Source of the DNA: SIG607 sp045537575
GTDB lineage: Bacteria; Bacillota; Clostridia; Oscillospirales; Acutalibacteraceae
Direction: 5' to 3'
DNA length: 16,467 bases
NCBI GenBank assembly: GCA_045537575.1
Contig: JAZSPU010000010.1
Coordinates: forward strand, 1 to 16,467
The notes below the pieces were generated by a model. It had not been told where the DNA came from. It searched no databases and saw only the letters and a program-made list of their open reading frames with translations. Of this stretch, positions 1-6,059 are shown in pieces; positions within the stretch are counted from its first letter, which is position 1; each line of letters begins with the position of its first letter. The position numbers were made by a program, and so were the translations under genes.

Positions 1-354
1 CTTGAAGAACTCTGTAACTATATTAAACAGAACTCTCTCTGCGGTCTTGGACAGACTGCTCCTAACCCTGTACTTGCTACTCTTAACTTCTTCCGTGATG
101 AATATATTGCTCACGTTGTTGATAAGAAGTGTCCTGCAGGCGTTTGTAAGAATCTTCTTGTATTTGACATTGACAAGGATAAATGTATCGGTTGCGGTAT
201 GTGTGCTAAGCAGTGTCCTGCTGATGCTATTTCTCGTACCGATTACATCGCTCCCGGTCACAAACTTGCTTCCTTCGTTATCGATACTGACAAGTGCGTT
301 AAGTGTGGCGCTTGTATCGGTAGCTGTAAGTTCAAAGCAATCTCTAAGAAATAA
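1..354 (+). CDS. NADH-binding flavoprotein subunit of NAD-linked [FeFe] hydrogenase, NuoF/HndC-like (3' part only)
   Basis: Only the last 117 codons are present; the gene begins before the window and reads in frame 1 to TAA at 352-354. The fragment opens in the four-helix N3-cluster region, with the hallmark stretch SLCGLGQTAPNPVL (residues 12-25), whose Cys14 should be the last ligand of the NuoF [4Fe-4S] cluster. It ends in a two-cluster ferredoxin domain: CIGCGMCAKQC then CVKCGACIGSC, each followed by C-proximal residues typical of 2[4Fe-4S] ferredoxins. This extra C-terminal ferredoxin domain is known from HndC/HydB of soluble NAD(P)-linked hydrogenases rather than from respiratory NuoF. 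The protein would oxidise or reduce NAD(P)H via FMN and pass electrons to the next gene's product. Only 18 bases separate it from hydA, so they are co-transcribed. The subunit with the NuoE-type fold presumably lies upstream, outside the window. Bifurcating versus simple NADH activity cannot be told from this fragment. Confidence 0.9.
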   Translation, partial: LEELCNYIKQNSLCGLGQTAPNPVLATLNFFRDEYIAHVVDKKCPAGVCKNLLVFDIDKDKCIGCGMCAKQCPADAISRTDYIAPGHKLASFVIDTDKCVKCGACIGSCKFKAISKK

Positions 355-372
355 GAAAGGAGCCTAATTATT

Positions 373-2127
373 ATGGAAATGCTTAATGTTAAAGTAAACG
401 GTATTGCCGTTAGTGTGCCGAAAGGCTCCACTATTCTTGAGGCTGCCAGAATTGCTGGAGTAGAAATTCCTACTCTTTGCTTTATGAAAGAAAAGAATGA
501 AATCGGCGCTTGTCGTATTTGCGTTGTTGAAGCTACAGGAGCAAGAGGTCTTGTTGCCGCTTGTGTTCATCCCGTTGCTGAAGGTATGGAAATTCAGACC
601 AACACCGAAAAGATTCAGAAGGCTCGTAAGACTACTCTTGAACTCATTCTTTCTACACATGATATGAGATGTCTTTCCTGTGTTCGTTCTACCAACTGCG
701 AATTACAGAAGCTCTGTATGGAATACGGTGTTGACGGCGGTGCTTTCGAAGGCTTCCGTCCTAAGTATGAACTTGACACTTCTTCTGCACACCTTGTAAG
801 AGATAACAACAAGTGTATCCTTTGCCGTCGTTGTGTTGCTGTTTGTGATGAACAGTACGTAAGCGTTATCGGCGCTAATGACCGTGGTATTGATACCTCT
901 ATCGGTTGTGCATTTAAGAAAGACCTTAACGACGTTCCTTGTATCTCTTGCGGTCAGTGTACTGCTGTTTGTCCTACCGGCGCTCTTACCGAAAAGGACG
1001 ATACCGCTCCTATCTGGGAAGCACTTAACGATGCTGACAAGTTTGTAGTAGTTCAGGTTGCTCCTGCAATCCGTGCTACTCTCGGCGAAGCATTCGGTAT
1101 GCCTATCGGAACTAATGTTGAAGGCAAAATGGTTGCAGCTCTCAGAAGACTTGGCTTTGACAAGGTATTCGATACCAACTTCGGTGCTGACCTTACTATT
1201 ATTGAAGAAGCTAACGAGCTGGTTGAGAGAATCAAGAATAAGGGTGTTCTCCCCATGATTACTTCTTGTTCTCCCGGTTGGGTTAAGTTCTGCGAATACT
1301 TCTATCCCAATATGATTGACCATCTTTCCAGCTGTAAATCTCCTCAGCAGATGACTGGCGCTATGGTTAAGACATATTATGCTGAAAAAGCAGGTATTGA
1401 TCCTAACAAGATTGTTGTTGTATCTGTAATGCCCTGTACTGCTAAGAAGTTCGAAATCGGCAGAGATGATGAAAATGCTGCAGGTCTTCCCGATGTTGAT
1501 GTTGCTATCACTACTAGAGAACTTGCTCGTATGATTCAGAGAGCCGGTATCAACTTTACCGCTCTTCCTGATGAAAAATTCGATAATCCTCTTGGTGATA
1601 CTGCTACAGGTGCTGCTGTTATCTTCGGCGCTACCGGCGGTGTTATGGAAGCTGCTGTACGTACTGCTAACGACTGGCTCACCGGCAATGACAACACCGT
1701 TGTTGCTCTTGAAGCAGTAAGAGGTACTAAGGGACTTAAAGAAGCTACCGTTAATCTTGGCGGTACCGAGCTTAAGGTTGCTGTTGCAAGTGGCGCTCAG
1801 GCTGCTAAAGAGGTTATGGACAAGATTAAAGCAGGCAATCCTGAAGGTTGGGCATTTATCGAAATTATGGGATGCCCCGGCGGTTGTGTAAACGGCGGCG
1901 GTCAGCCCATTCAGCCTCAGTACGTTCGCGATACTGTTGACCTTAAGGCTGTTCGTGCTAAAGCTCTCTATGATCAGGATGAAGCTATGACTTTAAGAAA
2001 GTCTCACGAATCTCCCATTATTAAGGAGCTCTACGGCGAAGGCAAGTGGTTCGAGTCTTACGGTTGCCACAAGGCTCACGAAGCTCTCCACACTAGCTAT
2101 ACTGCACGTAAGAAGTACAACTATTAA
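373..2127 (+). CDS. hydA: [FeFe] hydrogenase catalytic subunit, NAD-linked type (HydA/HndD)
   Basis: This 584-residue cytoplasmic enzyme interconverts H2 with protons and electrons, working with the flavoprotein subunit upstream. Domains in order: plant-type [2Fe-2S] (Cys36, 47, 50, 64); His-Cys3 [4Fe-4S] (His96, Cys100, 103, 109); two-cluster ferredoxin domain (Cys148/151/154/158 and Cys190/193/196/200); H-cluster domain with TSCSPGW (Cys299), MPCTAKKFE (Cys355) and MGCPGGC-x-NGGGQP (Cys501, Cys505). Glu279, Glu282 and Ser319 match the proton path of Clostridium pasteurianum CpI in position. The length fits HndD-type subunits, without the extra C-terminal [2Fe-2S] domain of Thermotoga HydA. 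ATG at 373 follows AAAGGAG (356-362) by 10 bases. Position 300 is Ser where CpI has ligand Cys300, which I recall as a trait of many NAD-linked relatives. Codon choice is rich in GGT, GCT, CTT and GTT, unlike the AT-richer genes downstream, suggesting high expression. Function is near certain; the electron-bifurcating role is inferred. Confidence 0.96.
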   Translation: MEMLNVKVNGIAVSVPKGSTILEAARIAGVEIPTLCFMKEKNEIGACRICVVEATGARGLVAACVHPVAEGMEIQTNTEKIQKARKTTLELILSTHDMRCLSCVRSTNCELQKLCMEYGVDGGAFEGFRPKYELDTSSAHLVRDNNKCILCRRCVAVCDEQYVSVIGANDRGIDTSIGCAFKKDLNDVPCISCGQCTAVCPTGALTEKDDTAPIWEALNDADKFVVVQVAPAIRATLGEAFGMPIGTNVEGKMVAALRRLGFDKVFDTNFGADLTIIEEANELVERIKNKGVLPMITSCSPGWVKFCEYFYPNMIDHLSSCKSPQQMTGAMVKTYYAEKAGIDPNKIVVVSVMPCTAKKFEIGRDDENAAGLPDVDVAITTRELARMIQRAGINFTALPDEKFDNPLGDTATGAAVIFGATGGVMEAAVRTANDWLTGNDNTVVALEAVRGTKGLKEATVNLGGTELKVAVASGAQAAKEVMDKIKAGNPEGWAFIEIMGCPGGCVNGGGQPIQPQYVRDTVDLKAVRAKALYDQDEAMTLRKSHESPIIKELYGEGKWFESYGCHKAHEALHTSYTARKKYNY

Positions 2128-2134
2128 TAAGTTT

Positions 2135-2169
2135 AATCCCGACTTCAAATGAAGTCGGGATTTTCTTTT
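2135..2169 (+). terminator. Intrinsic terminator of the hydrogenase operon
   Basis: A perfect 12-base-pair stem (AATCCCGACTTC at 2135-2146 with its complement at 2151-2162) closes an AAAT loop and runs into a T-rich tract (2161-2169). It begins 7 bases after the hydA stop codon. There is no A-rich tract on the upstream side, so it should act on the plus strand only. Confidence 0.93.
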
Positions 2170-2175
2170 ATCTTA

Positions 2176-2203
2176 TTGACTTTTTTCTTAAATGGATTAT
2201 AAT
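2176..2203 (+). promoter_or_regulatory. Sigma-A-type promoter for the histidinol-phosphatase gene
   Basis: TTGACT (2176-2181) and a perfect TATAAT (2198-2203) are separated by 16 bases. Transcription should begin near 2210, immediately after the hydrogenase terminator. An in-frame ATG at 2192 lies between the two boxes and so would not be transcribed; the usable start is ATG 2222, preceded by GGGTGA (2212-2217). The predicted leader is only about 12 bases. Confidence 0.8.
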
Positions 2204-2221
2204 ATTTTCTTGGGTGATAAT

Positions 2222-3019
2222 ATGAGATTTTCAAGTTTACATAACCATACCGTTTTTTCTGACGGTGTAGGTACGGTTAAAGAGAATATTGATTCTGCAG
2301 TAAGCAAAAACCTGCTTTCTATCGGTTTTTCCGACCATAGCTTTACTCCTTGTGATACAAGCTACTGTATGAAGCTAAAGGATTATCCTGAGTATATTGC
2401 TGAGATAAACAGACTTAAAGAGGAATATAAAGATACAATTGATGTATTTTGCGGTCTTGAAATGGACTATTTTTCTGAAATAGAGAGAGAACAGTTCGAT
2501 TATATAATTGCTTCGGTGCATTACTTAATAAAAAATGATATTTGCTATCCTGTTGACCATTCTGCAAAGCAACAGCTTGACTGTGTAGCCGATGCTTTCG
2601 GTGGCAGTATTTACGATATGGCTAAACACTATTTCGAACTTGTTGCCGACCATGCACGTAAAAACAAACCCGATATAATAGGTCATTTTGACGTTCTTGC
2701 TAAGTTTTCACTTATGCCTGAGGATGAAAAATACTACGATATCGCTAAAGAAGCCTTAAAGGAAACCATAAAATATTGCGATATTTTTGAAATTAATACA
2801 GGCGCAATTTCAAGAGGTTACAGAACCGAACCTTATCCCGATAAAATGCTTCTGTCTCTTTTACATTCTCTTGGCGGAAAAATCGTTATAAACGCTGATT
2901 CTCATAATCCGAAGAATATTGACTATTTCTTTAATGAATCGGCTCAAATTGCCAAAGACATAGGCTTTAAATCCCATTACGTCTTTAACGGCAAAACCTT
3001 TGATGAAATAGCTTTATAA
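2222..3019 (+). CDS. hisJ: Histidinol-phosphatase, PHP (HisJ) family
   Basis: The product (265 residues from ATG 2222) belongs to the PHP phosphoesterase family; HisJ members remove phosphate from L-histidinol phosphate, the penultimate step of histidine synthesis, in the cytoplasm. The metal-binding set is complete: LHNHT (His7, His9), FSDHS (Asp38, His39), GLEMDY (Glu80), SVHYL (His100), IGHFD (His155), and ADSH (Asp226, His228). The stretch FEINTGAISRG and the PYP that follows is HisJ-like. An in-frame ATG 30 bases upstream (2192) sits inside the promoter, and the catalytic LHNHT motif begins only six residues after Met 2222, so the shorter start is preferred. The gene stands alone, with its own promoter and a terminator at 3025-3051; no other his gene is in the window. 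Other PHP phosphatases are possible, but the spacing of motifs favours HisJ. Confidence 0.85.
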   Translation: MRFSSLHNHTVFSDGVGTVKENIDSAVSKNLLSIGFSDHSFTPCDTSYCMKLKDYPEYIAEINRLKEEYKDTIDVFCGLEMDYFSEIEREQFDYIIASVHYLIKNDICYPVDHSAKQQLDCVADAFGGSIYDMAKHYFELVADHARKNKPDIIGHFDVLAKFSLMPEDEKYYDIAKEALKETIKYCDIFEINTGAISRGYRTEPYPDKMLLSLLHSLGGKIVINADSHNPKNIDYFFNESAQIAKDIGFKSHYVFNGKTFDEIAL

Positions 3020-3024
3020 AAAAT

Positions 3025-3051
3025 AAACCCATCTGACTATCAGATGGGTTT
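3025..3051. terminator. Bidirectional terminator between hisJ and the fumarase beta gene
   Basis: An 11-base-pair perfect stem (AAACCCATCTG at 3025-3035 with 3041-3051) has a five-base ACTAT loop. It is flanked by T-rich sequence on the plus-strand side and by an A-rich run (3018-3027) that gives a T tract on the minus strand. The last base of the stem is also part of the minus-strand gene's stop codon (3051-3053), so both convergent genes end at this one hairpin. Confidence 0.9.
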
Positions 3052-3581
3052 TATCTTTTGAATATATTGTTTCCTTTTGAATCAATAGCTACTGTAAGGG
3101 GGAAGTCTTTAAAGGTGAGTTTTTTTACCGATTCACAGCCCAGTTCTTCAAAGGCGATAACTTCACATTTTGTTATGCATTTTGCCGCTAACGCTCCGCA
3201 ACCGCCGATAGCACATAAATATACGGCTTTGTTTTTTACTATTGCATCTTGAACGGCTTGATTTCTTTCGCCTTTTCCTATCATACAAATCTGTCCCATA
3301 TCAAGAAGCGTAGGGGAAAAAGAGTCCATTCTGCCCGAGGTGGTAGGACCGCAACTGCCAATTGCCAGTCCTTTTGGAGTAGGCGTAGGCCCTGCATAAT
3401 AAACAACAGAATCGTAAATTGGATAGGGAAGAGGTTCGCCCTTTTCAATAAGTTCAAAAATTCTTTTGTGGGCGGCATCTCGGGAGGTGTAAACTGTGCC
3501 CGATAAATAAACCTTGTCGCCTACAGTCAGATTTTCCACTTGATTTCTAAGGCTTTCGGTATTTAGATAAAATGTGTTCAT
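3051..3581 (-). CDS. Fumarate hydratase class I, beta-type subunit (FumB/TtdB C-terminal family)
   Basis: This 176-residue protein matches the beta half of two-subunit class I fumarases and L-tartrate dehydratases, [4Fe-4S] hydro-lyases that reversibly hydrate fumarate to malate (or dehydrate tartrate). Family features seen: SGTVYTSRDAAHKRI (about residues 27-41), GPTTSGRMD (about 78-86), MIGKG, the glycine-rich AIGGCGALAAKC, EVIAFEELG, and a VAIDSKGN ending. All look intact, so the protein should be active if it has a partner. The iron-sulfur alpha subunit, usually encoded immediately upstream, is absent: the upstream gene is a DivIVA-like coiled-coil gene whose TGA overlaps this ATG (ATGA), implying coupled translation. 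The downstream side is a terminator, so the operon contains no alpha gene. Fumarase is the likeliest activity; tartrate dehydratase cannot be excluded. Confidence 0.9.
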   Translation of the reverse strand: MNTFYLNTESLRNQVENLTVGDKVYLSGTVYTSRDAAHKRIFELIEKGEPLPYPIYDSVVYYAGPTPTPKGLAIGSCGPTTSGRMDSFSPTLLDMGQICMIGKGERNQAVQDAIVKNKAVYLCAIGGCGALAAKCITKCEVIAFEELGCESVKKLTFKDFPLTVAIDSKGNNIFKR

Positions 3582-4102
3582 ATTTGATTTGAAATTAATT
3601 CGCTGAACTGCTTTATTGCTTCGTCGGTATCTTTTCCGTTTTTATCAATTTCCTCTTTGATTTTTTCAAGAGAAGCGCAAAGCTCAGATAAAGTTTCGCA
3701 GTAGCTTTCGGTGGTAGCGGTTATCTGTTCTTTAACATTTAGCATAGATTCGTTTGTCTTTTCTAATGCTTCTAACTGCTCCTTGTTTTCGCTTTCCAGC
3801 ATTTTACGGTTTTCTTCAGCCTTTTCTATCATAAGCTGAGAGGTAGTTTTAGCAGAAAGATACATACGTGCAACGTTTTCGCTCATAACACGTATCTGTT
3901 CCTTTTTGCTCTCATATTCGGCGTTTTTTTGAACTAAGTTTTTATTAGCTTCGGCTAACTTTTCGTTTTGTAGTTTAAGGGTGGAAATTTGATTTTTTAA
4001 TTCGTCGGTCTTTGTTCGAGCAGCTTTATCACTTGCTGAAATGTATGCAAGAACATCACTTGTATTAAAGCCGAAAAGACTTTTTCTGAAACCTTTTGAC
4101 AT
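3578..4102 (-). CDS. DivIVA-like coiled-coil protein of unknown role
   Basis: A 174-residue protein, almost all predicted coiled coil. The N-terminus (FRKSLFGFNTSDVLAYI, residues 5-21) resembles the DivIVA/GpsB membrane-targeting head, where a short F-x-x-x-x-x-G-F/Y-x-x-x-x-V motif precedes a long heptad-repeat helix; here the helix runs from about residue 30 to 150. There is no signal peptide or membrane span. DivIVA proteins bind curved membrane at division sites and poles, so a scaffold role at the cell membrane is a reasonable inference but nothing proves it. Start: ATG 4102 has GAGGGA (4108-4113) 5 bases upstream, and the promoter at 4126-4154 places the transcript start near 4119, excluding the in-frame ATG at 4123. 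The gene overlaps the fumarase beta gene by four bases. It could be a divergent coiled-coil protein unrelated to DivIVA. Confidence 0.65.
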   Translation of the reverse strand: MSKGFRKSLFGFNTSDVLAYISASDKAARTKTDELKNQISTLKLQNEKLAEANKNLVQKNAEYESKKEQIRVMSENVARMYLSAKTTSQLMIEKAEENRKMLESENKEQLEALEKTNESMLNVKEQITATTESYCETLSELCASLEKIKEEIDKNGKDTDEAIKQFSELISNQI

Positions 4103-4125
4103 AATTATCCCTCTTTTCGACATTT

Positions 4126-4154
4126 ATTATAACAATTTACTCTTTATTTTACAA
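4126..4154 (-). promoter_or_regulatory. Promoter of the DivIVA-like/fumarase beta operon
   Basis: On the minus strand, TTGTAA (4149-4154) and a perfect TATAAT (4126-4131) are 17 bases apart. The predicted start near 4119 leaves a leader of about 17 bases that carries the GAGGGA ribosome binding site for ATG 4102. It is divergent from the nusB promoter, with about 40 bases between the two -35 boxes. Confidence 0.75.
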
Positions 4155-4192
4155 GTATAAATATATATTTTGCATTAAAATTCAATATTTGC

Positions 4193-4221
4193 TTGAAAAA
4201 ATATGCATTATAAGTTAAAAT
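4193..4221 (+). promoter_or_regulatory. Promoter of the nusB-recN operon
   Basis: TTGAAA (4193-4198) and TAAAAT (4216-4221, five of six consensus bases) are separated by 17 bases in very AT-rich DNA. The predicted start near 4228 gives a leader of about 26 bases carrying AGGTAGGTG (4241-4249) before the nusB ATG at 4254. No arginine-repressor-like operator was recognised here, although argR is in the operon. Confidence 0.7.
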
Positions 4222-4253
4222 ATATTATGTATAACTATAAAGGTAGGTGCCTT

Positions 4254-4655
4254 ATGAACAGAAAGAAAGAACGTGAACAGGCTTTTATTATGGTCTTTGA
4301 AAAAATGTTCAGAGACGAAACTATGGAAGAAATATTCGAATGTGCCGCTGAAGCCCGTGACTATAGCGAAAGCGCTTATGTCAGAGAGGTAAGTGTGGGC
4401 GTTTATGACCATCTGGATGAAATTGATTCTTATATTTCAAAAAATTCTAAGGGTTGGTCTATAACGCGAATTTCCAAGGTTGCTCTCGCTTGTATGAGAA
4501 TAGCCGTTTATGAAATGCTTTACAGAGCAGATATTCCCGTATCTGTTTCCATTAATGAAGCTGTTGAGCTTATTAAAAATTATGCTACCGAAAAGGATAG
4601 TTCCTTTGCTAACGGAATTATGGGAACCGTTGCACAGGAATTTGAAGGCAAATGA
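4254..4655 (+). CDS. nusB: Transcription antitermination factor NusB
   Basis: A 133-residue, all-helical RNA-binding protein. NusB pairs with NusE (ribosomal protein S10) on boxA RNA to keep RNA polymerase processive through rRNA operons. The N-terminal RKKEREQAFIMVFEK, the central SWSITRISKVALACMRIAVYEML-like helix (written here as positions about 64-86) with the R-x-x-x-V-x-x-x-x-x-R-x-x-x-Y-E pattern, and PVSVSINEAVELIKNY-x-x-x-x-x-SSFANGIMG near the end are diagnostic. ATG 4254 is chosen because it follows AGGTAGGTG and because the in-frame ATG at 4203 falls inside the promoter. It is the first gene of a nine-gene operon, and its TGA overlaps the xseA start (ATGA). Confidence 0.95.
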   Translation: MNRKKEREQAFIMVFEKMFRDETMEEIFECAAEARDYSESAYVREVSVGVYDHLDEIDSYISKNSKGWSITRISKVALACMRIAVYEMLYRADIPVSVSINEAVELIKNYATEKDSSFANGIMGTVAQEFEGK

Positions 4656-5869
4656 TGAATAATCAGTCAAAACCTCTTACGGTAAGACAGCTTAACTTTT
4701 ATGTAAAGTCGCTTTTAGAAAACGATCCAAGACTTGCCTTTTGCCGTGTCAGCGGTGAAATTACTAATTTTAAACGCCACTATTCAAGCGGACATCTTTA
4801 CTTTACCTTGACAGATAATGATGCATCCATTAAATGCGTTATGTTTAAAGGCTATGCCGACAGATGCAAAATGGCGCTTAATGACGGGGTTAAGGTTACA
4901 CTTTCCGGCAGAGTGTCTATTTATGAAAAGGACGGCGGCTATCAGTTCTACGTTGAAGGCTGTGAGGAGCAGGGGCTTGGTGATAAGCTTCTTGCTTTAA
5001 AGCTTTTAAAGGAAAAACTGCAAAAAGAAGGCTTGTTTGATGCTGACAGCAAACGAAAACTACCGGCGTTTCCTAAAAGAATTGCTGTTATTACTTCGGG
5101 TACGGGCGCCGCTTTGCAGGATATTATAAACGTAATTAAACGAAGATACCCAGTATGCGAGGTTGTTGTCTGCAGCGCCTCGGTTCAGGGTGACCTTGCA
5201 GTTAAAGAGCTTATTAATGCTCTCCAGCGTGTATATGCAATTAGTGATAAAATTGACACCATTATTATCGGCAGAGGGGGAGGCTCAAAGGAAGACCTTG
5301 ATGCCTTTAATGACGAAGCTTTAGCACGAAAGATTCACGAATCTCCCATTCCCGTTGTTTCGGCTGTCGGTCACGAAATTGATTTTACTATTTGTGATTT
5401 GGTTGCTGACCTTCGCGCTCCTACGCCCTCGGCGGCGGCTGAGCTTTGTGTTCCCGATTATTTTGACCTTTTAAATAAAGTTGACTCTTTAAGGCAAAGA
5501 TGTAGGCAAACTGTGGTTTCCCGTGTTGAGTTTCTTTTCTCAAGGCTTAATTCCTTAGTTTCCCGACCTTCTCTATCTTCGCCCTTGCGTATAATCGAAG
5601 AAAGAAGTTTTCTTCTTGATACTCTCTCTGATAAAGTGCTTTTTAGTATAAAAAACAATTATGAGAAAAAAGAAAGCCAGTTTGGTACTCTTGTTTCAAA
5701 AATTGACGCTTTAAGTCCTCTGAAAACAATGTGCCGAGGCTATGCTTTTGCTCAAATAGACGGTAATGCAGTAACAAGTATTAAAGAGGTTAAACTTGAT
5801 GATAAAATAACTCTTAACTTAATCGACGGTAAAATCGGTTGCATTGTAACCGATAAGGAGGAAATATAA
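4652..5869 (+). CDS. xseA: Exodeoxyribonuclease VII large subunit
   Basis: A 405-residue catalytic subunit of exonuclease VII, which degrades single-stranded DNA from both ends into oligonucleotides and acts in mismatch repair and damage processing. The N-terminal OB-fold (about residues 8-100) contains VSGEITNFKRHYSSGHLYF. The exonuclease domain follows: RIAVITSGTGAALQDI, then the family's glycine-rich IIIGRGGGSKEDL (about 205), SAVGHEIDFTICD and RAPTPSAAAEL. A helical C-terminal region expected to hold the XseB subunits comes next, and the last third includes LSPLKTMCRGYAFA, a conserved element. Length is within the usual 400-450. Two adjacent ATGs (4652 and 4655) are possible starts, both overlapping the nusB stop. 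It ends TAATG, overlapping xseB by one base, so the two subunits are translated together. Confidence 0.96.
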   Translation: MMNNQSKPLTVRQLNFYVKSLLENDPRLAFCRVSGEITNFKRHYSSGHLYFTLTDNDASIKCVMFKGYADRCKMALNDGVKVTLSGRVSIYEKDGGYQFYVEGCEEQGLGDKLLALKLLKEKLQKEGLFDADSKRKLPAFPKRIAVITSGTGAALQDIINVIKRRYPVCEVVVCSASVQGDLAVKELINALQRVYAISDKIDTIIIGRGGGSKEDLDAFNDEALARKIHESPIPVVSAVGHEIDFTICDLVADLRAPTPSAAAELCVPDYFDLLNKVDSLRQRCRQTVVSRVEFLFSRLNSLVSRPSLSSPLRIIEERSFLLDTLSDKVLFSIKNNYEKKESQFGTLVSKIDALSPLKTMCRGYAFAQIDGNAVTSIKEVKLDDKITLNLIDGKIGCIVTDKEEI

Positions 5870-6057
5870 TGACTTTTGAAGAGGCTATAACTGCCCTTGA
5901 AGAAATTGCAAAGAAGCTTGAAAGCGGTAAATGCAGTCTTGACCAATCGGTAGCCCTTTATGAAGAAGCTATAAAGCTTTCAAAGGAATGTACCGAAAAA
6001 TTAAATGATGCTAAGCTTAAAATTACGCAGCTTAGTGAACTTGAAAAGGCAGAATAA
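5869..6057 (+). CDS. xseB: Exodeoxyribonuclease VII small subunit
   Basis: A 62-residue helical-hairpin protein that binds in multiple copies to the XseA C-terminal region and is required for exonuclease VII activity. The pattern FEEAITALEEIAKKLESG, SLDQSVALYEEAIKL and a final KLNDAKLKI helix is characteristic of the family, and the length is typical. AAGGAGG (5855-5861) lies 7 bases before its ATG, inside the end of xseA, with a one-base overlap of the two genes. A two-base gap separates it from ispA. Confidence 0.95.
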   Translation: MTFEEAITALEEIAKKLESGKCSLDQSVALYEEAIKLSKECTEKLNDAKLKITQLSELEKAE

Positions 6058-6059
6058 AC

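Noticed and set aside
2..367. Plus-strand open frame of 121 codons at the left edge
   Set aside because: It is an out-of-frame shadow of the NuoF/HndC-like gene; frame 1 encodes clear ferredoxin motifs to the stop at 352-354.
703..1323. 206-codon open frame antisense to hydA
   Set aside because: It lies wholly opposite conserved hydrogenase sequence, has no ribosome binding site or recognisable motif, and is explained by the biased codon use of hydA.
1873..1890. MGCPGGC in place of MACPGGC in the third H-cluster motif of HydA
   Set aside because: The Ala-to-Gly change spares both ligand cysteines and, from memory, is common in NAD-linked hydrogenases, so it is not notable by itself.
4193..4253. 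Arginine-repressor operator at the nusB operon promoter
   Set aside because: The operon encodes ArgR, so an ARG box was looked for, but no pair of TGAATA-like half-sites was recognisable beyond general AT-richness.
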